Program-made: the position numbers and the translations under genes
Part shown: piece after piece, positions 5,516 to 10,356 of the stretch
Layout of the letters: the number at the start of each line of letters is the position of its first letter
Position numbering within the stretch: position 1 is the stretch's first letter
NCBI GenBank assembly: GCA_946482335.1
Contig: CAMLRG010000194.1
Location: 1 to 10,356, forward strand
From: an uncultured Duganella sp.
Lineage (GTDB): Bacteria > Pseudomonadota > Gammaproteobacteria > Burkholderiales > Burkholderiaceae
Length of the DNA: 10,356 bases
Direction: 5' to 3'
The notes under the pieces: generated by a model
The model's input: only the letters and a program-made list of their open reading frames with translations
What the model was told of the DNA's origin: nothing
The model's database searches: none

Positions 5516-7111
5516 CTAGCGCTCAACCACGGACGGGCCATGCAGCGGCGCATCGGGATGCTCATCGTCGCCGCCCGGCGTGACGCGCGGGATGCGCAGC
5601 ACGAAGCTGGCGCCCTGGCCCAGGGTACTGGTGACGGAAATCGAGCCGCCGAACTGCTTGACCACCAGGTTGAACACGATGTTCAGCCCGAGGCCGGTGC
5701 CGCCCTGGCCGCGGCGCGTGGTGACGAAGGGATCGAATACCTTGTCCAGCAGTTCAGGCGGGATGCCCTTGCCATTGTCGACCACCTGCATCTCGATCAT
5801 CTCGCCCTCCGGGATGACGTTGATGTCGATATTGCCGGCGCCATCGGGCTCGAAGGCATGCTCGACGCAATTCAGGGTCAGGTTGGTGATGACCTGGGCC
5901 AGGGCGCCCGGGTAGCTGTCGAGGACGATGTCGTCCGGACAGTTGATCTGCACCACGATATGGGTCTTCTTCAGCTTGGGCTGCAGGCTGGACACCACTT
6001 CGCCGATGTATTCCTTGAGCTCGAAGCGCCGGCGCGCTTCGCTGACCTGGTCCACCGCGATTTGCTTGAAGCTGTGGATCAGGTGCGCGGCACGATAGGC
6101 ATTGTTCATGATCAGGCGCGCGCTTTCGCCGGCGGTGTCGATGTATTTCTGGATTTCCGACTTCTTCACCTGCCCCGACTTCATCGATTCATTCACCGAA
6201 GTGGTGGCATCCATCAGCACCGAGGCGCTGGTCAGGGCGATGCCCACCGGCGTATTGATTTCATGCGCCACCCCCGCCACCAGCGAGCCGAGTGAAGCGA
6301 GGCGTTCGGCCTGCAGCAGCGATTCCTGGGTGCGCTGCAAGTCGTCCAGGGCTTGCGCGGTTTCCTGTGCCGAGCGGCGCGCCAGGTCTTCCGCCTCGCG
6401 CGTGCGCTTGATGATCGACTTCACTTTGCGCTGGATGGCGTTGAAGCCGCGGATCACGTCGCCCAGCTCGTCGCTGCGCTTTTCCGGCAACTCTTCCACT
6501 TCGTCGCTGCCGCGCGTGGCCAGCTCGAACAAGCCGTCGCGCAATTTTTTCAGGGGGTCGAAGACGATGCGCAGGGACAGCGCCAGCGCCACCACCAGGA
6601 TCAAGTCCAGCGTCAGCACTTCCACCACTTTGCGCCGCACTTCCGCCGCCAGCGTGGCATCGATCTGGGCGCGGCTGAAGTTGACCACCACGCGCCCGAC
6701 GATCACCGGTTTCAGCGCGCTGCCGGCGGCGCCGGCGTCGCGGTAAGCCAGGTCGGCCACCACCGGCGCGCCCAGCACGGTGGTTTCGGATTCGATCGGG
6801 ACGATGCTGCCATCATCCTTGCGGCGCTTGCCGGAAAACAGGCCGACGGAAGTGTCGTACACGCGGATGGCGACCAGCTCGGGCGGCAGCATTTCCGCCG
6901 CCACGATATTGTCGACCTTGGCCTTGTCGAGATCCCACAGGGCCGATGGGAGGCTGGTTTGCAGGCGGGTCAGCACCCCTTCACGCAGGCGCTGGTTGGC
7001 CACTTCCAGTTCATGTCCGAGGCTGTATTGTGCATAGGTGCCGGAAATCCCCAGCACGACAGTCACGATCACGACGAACAGTGCAGTCAGCCGGCCTTGA
7101 ATACCAAACAT
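5516..7111 (-). CDS. Membrane sensor histidine kinase (HAMP, HisKA, HATPase)
   Basis: The 531-residue protein is a typical two-TM sensor kinase. TM1 spans about 7-26, a periplasmic sensor region about 27-163, TM2 about 164-184, and a HAMP linker about 185-237. A coiled coil of about 235-270 leads to the H-box LVAGVAHEINTPVG (277-290), with phosphorylated His283. ATP-binding motifs are the N-box around NLTLNCVEHAF (Asn410, Asn414), G1 DNGKGI (445-450), F-box DPFVTT (460-465) and G2 GGTGLGLNI (470-478). All catalytic parts are intact. The periplasmic domain is not one I recognise, so the signal is unknown. I chose ATG 7109-7111, preceded by GGGAGGG (7117-7123) at 5 nt; the frame stays open 27 codons further without a better site. 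No response regulator is present in the window. Divergent genes encode an RPGM-domain and an HDOD protein, which may be functional partners. Confidence 0.93.
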   Translation of the reverse strand: MFGIQGRLTALFVVIVTVVLGISGTYAQYSLGHELEVANQRLREGVLTRLQTSLPSALWDLDKAKVDNIVAAEMLPPELVAIRVYDTSVGLFSGKRRKDDGSIVPIESETTVLGAPVVADLAYRDAGAAGSALKPVIVGRVVVNFSRAQIDATLAAEVRRKVVEVLTLDLILVVALALSLRIVFDPLKKLRDGLFELATRGSDEVEELPEKRSDELGDVIRGFNAIQRKVKSIIKRTREAEDLARRSAQETAQALDDLQRTQESLLQAERLASLGSLVAGVAHEINTPVGIALTSASVLMDATTSVNESMKSGQVKKSEIQKYIDTAGESARLIMNNAYRAAHLIHSFKQIAVDQVSEARRRFELKEYIGEVVSSLQPKLKKTHIVVQINCPDDIVLDSYPGALAQVITNLTLNCVEHAFEPDGAGNIDINVIPEGEMIEMQVVDNGKGIPPELLDKVFDPFVTTRRGQGGTGLGLNIVFNLVVKQFGGSISVTSTLGQGASFVLRIPRVTPGGDDEHPDAPLHGPSVVER

Positions 7112-7230
7112 TAACGCCCTCCCGAATTCCCACCAATGTACGGGATGCAGTGTCACTTGGCAAGATTTTAAGAGGTGATGCCCACGCTGCACTTTGGTAA
7201 GATTGACCTGCTGACCTGGGGGAAATCAAC
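7112..7230. promoter_or_regulatory. Divergent control region between kinase and RPGM/HDOD genes
   Basis: These 119 bp must hold the promoters for both directions. On the minus strand TAAAAT (7165-7170, 5 of 6) is a candidate -10 for the kinase, without a good -35. On the plus strand TAAGAT (7198-7203) with GTGATG (7175-7180) at 17 bp is a weak candidate for the RPGM gene. Exact promoters are not certain. Confidence 0.35.
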
Positions 7231-7569
7231 ATGACGGGTACTTACCGCCACCTGCCGCTGGCTGACGTCCGGCCCGGCATGGTGCTATCCGATGAATTGC
7301 TGGACAAGCAGGGCCAGGTCCTGCTGCCGGCGGGCGCCGTGCTGACGGAAGCCATGCTGGCGCGCATGCCTGGCCACGGCATCGAATCGCTGGCCGTGGT
7401 CGACGATACGCCGCCCGATCCGGCGCAGGCCGCCGCCCAACGGGCAGCGCAGCTGGCGCGCATCGCGGTGCTGTTCCGGCGCCATGATCCGGACGATGGC
7501 GAAGATTGGGCCGCCAATGCCTTGCGCGCCCTGGTCACCGCTTTCCGCACCGGCAAGGAGGGCGTATGA
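7231..7569 (+). CDS. Small protein with RPGM-type N-terminal domain, coupled to HDOD gene
   Basis: The 112-residue protein opens with LADVRPGMVLSDELLD (10-25) and QGQVLLPAGAVLTEAML (28-44), then GIESLAVV (50-57). This pattern is shared with the short beta-rich N-terminal domain found before HD-GYP and some HDOD signalling proteins. Here the domain stands alone, with a charged, Ala-rich helical tail (64-109). The function of that domain is not established; a role in signal input or protein contact is inferred. ATG 7231 has GGGGGA (7218-7223) at 7 nt. Its TGA overlaps the ATG of the HDOD gene (ATGA at 7566-7569), so the two are translationally coupled and their products probably work together, as if a fused protein had been split. 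Confidence 0.75.
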   Translation: MTGTYRHLPLADVRPGMVLSDELLDKQGQVLLPAGAVLTEAMLARMPGHGIESLAVVDDTPPDPAQAAAQRAAQLARIAVLFRRHDPDDGEDWAANALRALVTAFRTGKEGV

Positions 7570-8414
7570 GCACCGCGCTCACGTATGACGATGTGGTGGA
7601 CAACCTGGACGACTTGCCCTCGCTGCCGGCCGTGGTGATGGAACTGCTCGACAGCATCGCGCAGGACGACGTCGATATCGCGGTGCTGGCCAAGAAGGTG
7701 TCGCACGACCAGGCATTGACCGCCAAGACGCTGCGCCTGGCCAACTCATCGCTGTTCGGACTGCAGGTGAAAGTGACCACCATCCAGCAGGCGATCACCT
7801 TTCTCGGTTTCCAGAGCACGCGCAACCTGATCACTGCCGCCGCGGTCACCGGCTGCTTCGCCGACCAGTTGTGTCCGGGCTTCGACCATCGGCTGTTCTG
7901 GCGCCACTCGATTGCCACCGCGGCCTGCGCCAGGGTGCTGGCGCGCCATGTGCGCTTCAACCAGGACTATGCGTTTACGGCCGGCCTGCTGCACGATATC
8001 GGCCGCCTGGTGCTGGTGACGAGCTTCCCGGACCGGTATGCCGCCGTGATCGCTTACCGCCAGGAGCACGATTGCCACACGCTCGAGGCGGAGCGCGCCG
8101 TGCTCGGTATCGACCATGTCGAAGCGGGCCTGGCGCTGGCGGAACACTGGAATTTTTCAGACACGATGCGGCTGGCGATCGCCGGCCACCACGACCCCGG
8201 TAAACCGGGCGCCGGCTTCCTCGCCACCATCATCCACGTGGCCGACGCGATGGTGCACGCACTGGACCTGGTGCGGCAGCCGGACGGAATGGTGCCGTCC
8301 GTTTCCACCGTGGCCTGGCAAGCGCTCAACCTGAGCGAAGATTCTTGCATGCACCTGTTCCGCGAAACGGAACTGCAATACGAAGAAATCGCGCTGGTGC
8401 TGCTGGCTCAGTGA
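7566..8414 (+). CDS. HDOD domain-containing protein
   Basis: The 282-residue protein is an HDOD-family signalling protein. It begins with the family segment DNLDDLPSLPAVVMELL (12-28) and the helical repeat with HDQALTAKTLRLANSSLFG (47-65). FWRHSIATA (111-119), the HD dyad in AGLLHDIGRL (139-148), GIDHVEAG (181-188) and AGHHDP (206-211) follow. Thus several metal-binding-type His/Asp residues of the HD superfamily remain, but the GYP motif of c-di-GMP phosphodiesterases is absent. HDOD proteins usually act in regulation (for example of motility, competence or stress signalling), often linked to kinases or cyclic-di-GMP proteins; no enzyme activity is generally proven. The start ATG 7566-7568 has AAGGAGG (7555-7561) and overlaps the previous gene by 4 nt. 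The 3' end overlaps the convergent HTH gene by 7 nt. Confidence 0.9.
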   Translation: MSTALTYDDVVDNLDDLPSLPAVVMELLDSIAQDDVDIAVLAKKVSHDQALTAKTLRLANSSLFGLQVKVTTIQQAITFLGFQSTRNLITAAAVTGCFADQLCPGFDHRLFWRHSIATAACARVLARHVRFNQDYAFTAGLLHDIGRLVLVTSFPDRYAAVIAYRQEHDCHTLEAERAVLGIDHVEAGLALAEHWNFSDTMRLAIAGHHDPGKPGAGFLATIIHVADAMVHALDLVRQPDGMVPSVSTVAWQALNLSEDSCMHLFRETELQYEEIALVLLAQ

Positions 8415-8752
8415 GCGGTCGCCTGCGGCATGCCGTTCTGCGCCCCGGCGCCGGCGGGCTTGTCTTCTGGCTTCGGGCGGCCCTGGGCATCGGATAGACG
8501 GTATTTGGTGCGGCGGTCGCCCATCAAATCGCGCAATTCGCGGATGCTCATGCCGGTCACCTCATGCATGCGGATCAGCAGTGAAGCGCCGACCGGCAAG
8601 CGGTGGTGGCGGATCTTGCTGATGACGGGCGGCGCCACTTCCAGCATGCGCGACAGCGCGGCATCGTTCTTCAACTGCATTTTTCCCAACAGGATATCCA
8701 GCAAGTGGTTGGGGTTGTAGCTTTCCTGGGAAGCGAGAGCGTGGTGTGCCAT
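8408..8752 (-). CDS. Small Cro/C1-like helix-turn-helix protein
   Basis: The 114-residue protein has one helical DNA-binding-like domain at about 13-79. HLLDILLGKM (16-25) is followed by NDAALSRMLEVAPPVISKIR (29-48), a helix-turn-helix with the recognition helix around PPVISKIRHH (41-50). LLIRMHEVTGMSIRELRDLM (58-77), typical of Cro/C1-type regulators, follows. The last 30 residues are Pro/Ala/Gly-rich and probably disordered. It is likely a small transcription factor, plausibly autoregulatory given the repeat-rich DNA before it, but its targets are unknown. The start ATG 8750-8752 has GAGAGGA (8758-8764) at 5 nt. Its TGA (8408-8410) lies within the end of the convergent HDOD gene. Confidence 0.75.
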   Translation of the reverse strand: MAHHALASQESYNPNHLLDILLGKMQLKNDAALSRMLEVAPPVISKIRHHRLPVGASLLIRMHEVTGMSIRELRDLMGDRRTKYRLSDAQGRPKPEDKPAGAGAQNGMPQATAH

Positions 8753-8843
8753 GATGATCCTCTCTTGACAGTGGGGTGTTGAGGAAGGGCTTGGGGTATT
8801 GACAAATTTTCATGCTGCAACGCCAAGCGAACCTTGTTCAACA

Positions 8844-8877
8844 TCAAGATCCGGCGATGATTTGCCGAAAATCTTGA
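8844..8877. repeat. Inverted repeat TCAAGAT / ATCTTGA
   Basis: TCAAGAT (8844-8850) is the exact complement of ATCTTGA (8871-8877). Inside, CGGC (8852-8855) pairs with GCCG (8864-8867) around an 8-nt loop. The right arm runs into a TTGACA element. As DNA it is a candidate operator; as RNA it could fold in a leader of the HTH transcript. There is no adjacent T tract, so it is not an intrinsic terminator. Confidence 0.5.
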
Positions 8878-8893
8878 CAACAATGCCATTTCA

Positions 8894-8914
8894 ACACAGG
8901 GATTATTCCCGTGT
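8894..8914. repeat. Hairpin-forming inverted repeat
   Basis: ACAC (8894-8897) pairs with GTGT (8911-8914), and GGGA (8899-8902) pairs with TCCC (8907-8910), around a TTAT loop with one bulged A. Neither flank is T-rich. It lies about 140 bp before the HTH gene start and is a candidate regulator site or RNA structure. Confidence 0.45.
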
Positions 8915-8941
8915 CGCACGAAAGAACCATAGGGAAATTGT

Positions 8942-8967
8942 GTTACGCGGATACTTCACGCTGTAAC
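8942..8967 (-). repeat. Inverted repeat over the coiled-coil gene stop, possible weak terminator
   Basis: GTTACGCG (8942-8949) pairs with CGC plus GTAAC (8959-8967, one bulged T) across the TGA of the coiled-coil gene. Read on the minus strand the hairpin is followed by ACACAATTT, a poor T tract. A weak terminator is possible. Confidence 0.3.
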
Positions 8968-9270
8968 GGAAATGATGCTGCCCGGCGCAGGGGTGCCGGG
9001 GCCGCCGCGCGTGGCTTGGGCGTTTTGCGCCAGCAATTGCTGGCGCGTCAGGAAGTCTTGCTGTTCGGCGGCCTGGGCTTGTTCGAGGGCGCGGGTTGCT
9101 TCCCGGCGGGTATTGAGCTGCTCGGTGCGCGCCGCCTGCTGCTGGCGGATGCGCTGCTCTTCCTGCGCCAGCTGGCGTTGCTCAGCCAGGCGCCGTTCGG
9201 CGGCGGCGCGATCGGTTTGCTGAGCCAGCTGGACATTCGGGGCGCTCGGCCCAATACCGTTGACTGCCAT
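8956..9270 (-). CDS. Gln/Arg/Ala-rich coiled-coil protein, function unknown
   Basis: The 104-residue protein has a short N-terminal head ([14 protein letters not shown]), then a long helix at about 15-86 composed almost only of Gln, Ala, Glu, Arg and Leu. It includes [20 protein letters not shown] (26-45), with heptad-like spacing of hydrophobic residues. It closes with a Gly/Pro-rich linker (89-97) and the tail SIISVTA. There is no signal peptide or TM segment and no cysteine, so a soluble rod or oligomerisation module is likely. I do not recognise a family. The start ATG 9268-9270 has GGAGAG (9276-9281) at 5 nt and a good promoter upstream. The composition makes other frames also open, but the ribosome site and promoter support this one. 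It is divergent from miaB. Confidence 0.65.
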   Translation of the reverse strand: MAVNGIGPSAPNVQLAQQTDRAAAERRLAEQRQLAQEEQRIRQQQAARTEQLNTRREATRALEQAQAAEQQDFLTRQQLLAQNAQATRGGPGTPAPGSIISVTA

Positions 9271-9300
9271 GGCATCTCTCCGGCGGAAATTGCTGTTTTA

Positions 9301-9329
9301 ACTCTAGAGTGCGGCGGGCCCGATTTCAA
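9301..9329 (-). promoter_or_regulatory. Sigma70-type promoter of the coiled-coil gene
   Basis: On the minus strand TTGAAA (9324-9329, 5 of 6) is followed by 17 bp and TAGAGT (9301-9306, 4 of 6). The start near 9294 gives a leader of about 24 nt. The -10 lies within a perfect 10-bp palindrome, ACTCTAGAGT (9301-9310), which could be a protein site. Confidence 0.55.
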
Positions 9330-9362
9330 GGACGGATGGCGATTTACGGTAAACTTGCGGGT

Positions 9363-10356
9363 ATGCAGAAAAAAGTATTCATCAAAACCTTCGGCTGCCA
9401 GATGAACGAGTACGACTCGGACAAGATGGCAGACTTGCTCGGCGCCGCCGAGGGACTGGTACGCACCGAATCGCCGGAAGACGCCGACGTCATCCTCCTG
9501 AACACTTGCTCGGTGCGCGAAAAGGCGCAGGAAAAAGTGTTCTCCGACCTGGGCACCTTCAAGAAACTCAAGCAAGCCAAGCCCGAACTGGTGATTGGCG
9601 TGGGCGGCTGCGTCGCTTCGCAGGAGGGCGAAGCCATCGTCAAGCGCGCGCCGCTGGTGGACGTGGTGTTCGGCCCGCAAACCCTGCACCGCCTGCCAAA
9701 GATGATCGAACTGCGCCGCCACACCGGCAAGCCGCAGATCGACATCAGCTTCCCCGAGATCGAAAAGTTCGACCATTTGCCGCCGGCACGTGTGGAAGGC
9801 GCATTTGCCTATGTCTCGATCATGGAAGGCTGCTCCAAGTATTGCTCCTACTGCGTGGTGCCCTACACCCGCGGCGAGGAAGTGTCGCGCCGCTTCGAGG
9901 ATGTGCTGACCGAAGTCGCCGGCCTGGCGGCCCAGGGCGTGAAGGAAGTCATGCTGCTGGGGCAGAACGTCAATGCCTTCCGCGGCGAAACGGCCGACGG
10001 CAGCATCGCCGATTTCGCCATGCTGATCGAGTACGTGGCCGAGATCCCGGGCATCGAGCGCATCCGCTTCGTCACCAGCCACCCGAAGGAATTCACGCAG
10101 CGCCTGATCGACTGCTACGCAAAAATCCCCAAGCTGGCCGACCAGCTCTACCTGCCGGCCCAGCATGGATCGGACAAGATCCTGGGCGCCATGAAGCGCG
10201 GCTACACTGCGCTGGAATACAAGTCCATCATCCGCAAGGTGCGCGCGGTGCGCCCCAACGTGGTGATTTCCTCGGACTTCATCGTCGGTTTCCCCGGCGA
10301 GACCGACGAGGATTTCGAAGCGATGGTCAAGCTGGTGCAGGATGTCGATTTCGACA
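9363..10356 (+). CDS. miaB: tRNA-2-methylthio-N6-dimethylallyladenosine synthase MiaB (5' part)
   Basis: MiaB is a radical-SAM methylthiotransferase that converts i6A37 to ms2i6A37 in tRNAs reading UNN codons. The window holds 331 codons with no stop; the C-terminal part including the TRAM domain is cut off by the right edge. The N-terminal UPF0004 domain carries the auxiliary 4Fe-4S ligands Cys12 (KTFGCQMN), Cys49 (LNTCSVRE) and Cys83 (VGGCVAS). The radical-SAM cluster motif is GCSKYCSYC (Cys157, Cys161, Cys164), followed by VPYTRG (166-171). LPAQHGSD (264-271) and [12 protein letters not shown] (303-314) are further family motifs. I chose ATG 9363, which gives the usual [15 protein letters not shown] start, though its ribosome site is weak. 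An in-frame ATG at 9336 has AAGGA at 9328-9332 and would add nine residues. The strand and distance suggest its own promoter, but I found no clear one. Confidence 0.96.
   Translation, partial: MQKKVFIKTFGCQMNEYDSDKMADLLGAAEGLVRTESPEDADVILLNTCSVREKAQEKVFSDLGTFKKLKQAKPELVIGVGGCVASQEGEAIVKRAPLVDVVFGPQTLHRLPKMIELRRHTGKPQIDISFPEIEKFDHLPPARVEGAFAYVSIMEGCSKYCSYCVVPYTRGEEVSRRFEDVLTEVAGLAAQGVKEVMLLGQNVNAFRGETADGSIADFAMLIEYVAEIPGIERIRFVTSHPKEFTQRLIDCYAKIPKLADQLYLPAQHGSDKILGAMKRGYTALEYKSIIRKVRAVRPNVVISSDFIVGFPGETDEDFEAMVKLVQDVDFD

Larger units (their letters stand above)
8753..8955. promoter_or_regulatory. Repeat-rich upstream region of the HTH gene
   Basis: These 203 bp lie between the coiled-coil gene end and the HTH gene start, both on the minus strand, and are distinctly AT-richer than the genes. 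The plus strand carries TTGACA at 8765-8770, 8799-8804 and 8874-8879; the first and third are in the same 8-mer TCTTGACA. Inverted repeats at 8844-8877 and 8894-8914 are listed separately. No convincing -35/-10 pair for the HTH gene was found, and no open frame fills the region. Confidence 0.5.

Noticed and set aside
5489..7114. Plus-strand open frames opposite the histidine kinase gene
   Set aside because: The kinase frame holds every expected motif; the opposite frames are His/Asp/Arg-rich without domains.
7566..8414. HD-GYP c-di-GMP phosphodiesterase
   Set aside because: The HD dyad is present but the GYP motif is missing and the N-terminal pattern is that of HDOD proteins.
8874..8906. 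Plus-strand promoter (TTGACA with GATTAT) for a small RNA
   Set aside because: The spacer would be 21 bp, too long for a sigma70 promoter, and no terminator follows.
9048..10166. 372-codon minus-strand open frame opposite miaB
   Set aside because: The plus strand encodes MiaB without interruption and with all cysteine ligands; the minus frame also runs through the coiled-coil gene in another frame.
1..10356. CRISPR array, IS element or attachment-site duplication
   Set aside because: No regularly spaced repeats, no transposase or integrase, and no second copy of the tRNA 3' end was seen.

Overview
The window looks like a chromosomal segment of a GC-rich betaproteobacterium, most likely Oxalobacteraceae (Massilia, Duganella or Janthinobacterium-like). 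That placement is an inference from strong G/C third-position bias, the MiaB sequence, and the style of the small HTH and coiled-coil proteins. No insertion sequence, phage gene or CRISPR array is visible.

Left part (1-4046). The window opens inside a tRNA with a CAU anticodon, followed by a clean intrinsic terminator. A short plus-strand coding remnant (113-313) follows. Four tightly packed minus-strand genes come next. In transcription order they are an alpha/beta hydrolase with an Asp nucleophile (3943-3104), a ChaN-like lipoprotein (3072-2254), an alpha-ketoglutaric semialdehyde dehydrogenase-type ALDH (2243-666) and a WCGYC thioredoxin-like protein (636-310). The gaps are 31, 10 and 29 nt, so one operon is plausible. 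A CGNR zinc-finger regulator (4046-4627) diverges from this operon. The 102-bp control region between them holds two near-identical 15-bp direct repeats and an inverted related copy. One repeat overlaps a good sigma70 promoter of the regulator, so the regulator probably controls itself and the operon.

Middle part (4629-7111, minus strand). A 57-residue single-span membrane protein with its own good promoter ends one base from the regulator's stop codon. Upstream of it are a DUF1697 protein and a two-TM HAMP sensor histidine kinase. The kinase has no response regulator inside the window.

Right part (7231-10356). A small protein with an RPGM-type N-terminal domain overlaps an HDOD protein by ATGA, forming a two-gene signalling unit divergent from the kinase. 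A small Cro/C1-like HTH protein follows on the minus strand, overlapping the HDOD gene end by 7 nt. Its 203-bp upstream region is rich in inverted repeats and TTGACA elements. A 104-residue Gln/Arg/Ala-rich coiled-coil protein of unknown function (minus strand) is divergent from miaB, which encodes the tRNA methylthiotransferase and runs off the right edge.

No single spectacular new system is obvious. The best candidates for something undescribed are the CGNR-controlled hydrolase/ChaN/ALDH/thioredoxin cluster with its repeats, the 57-residue membrane protein, and the repeat-rich region controlling the small HTH protein.
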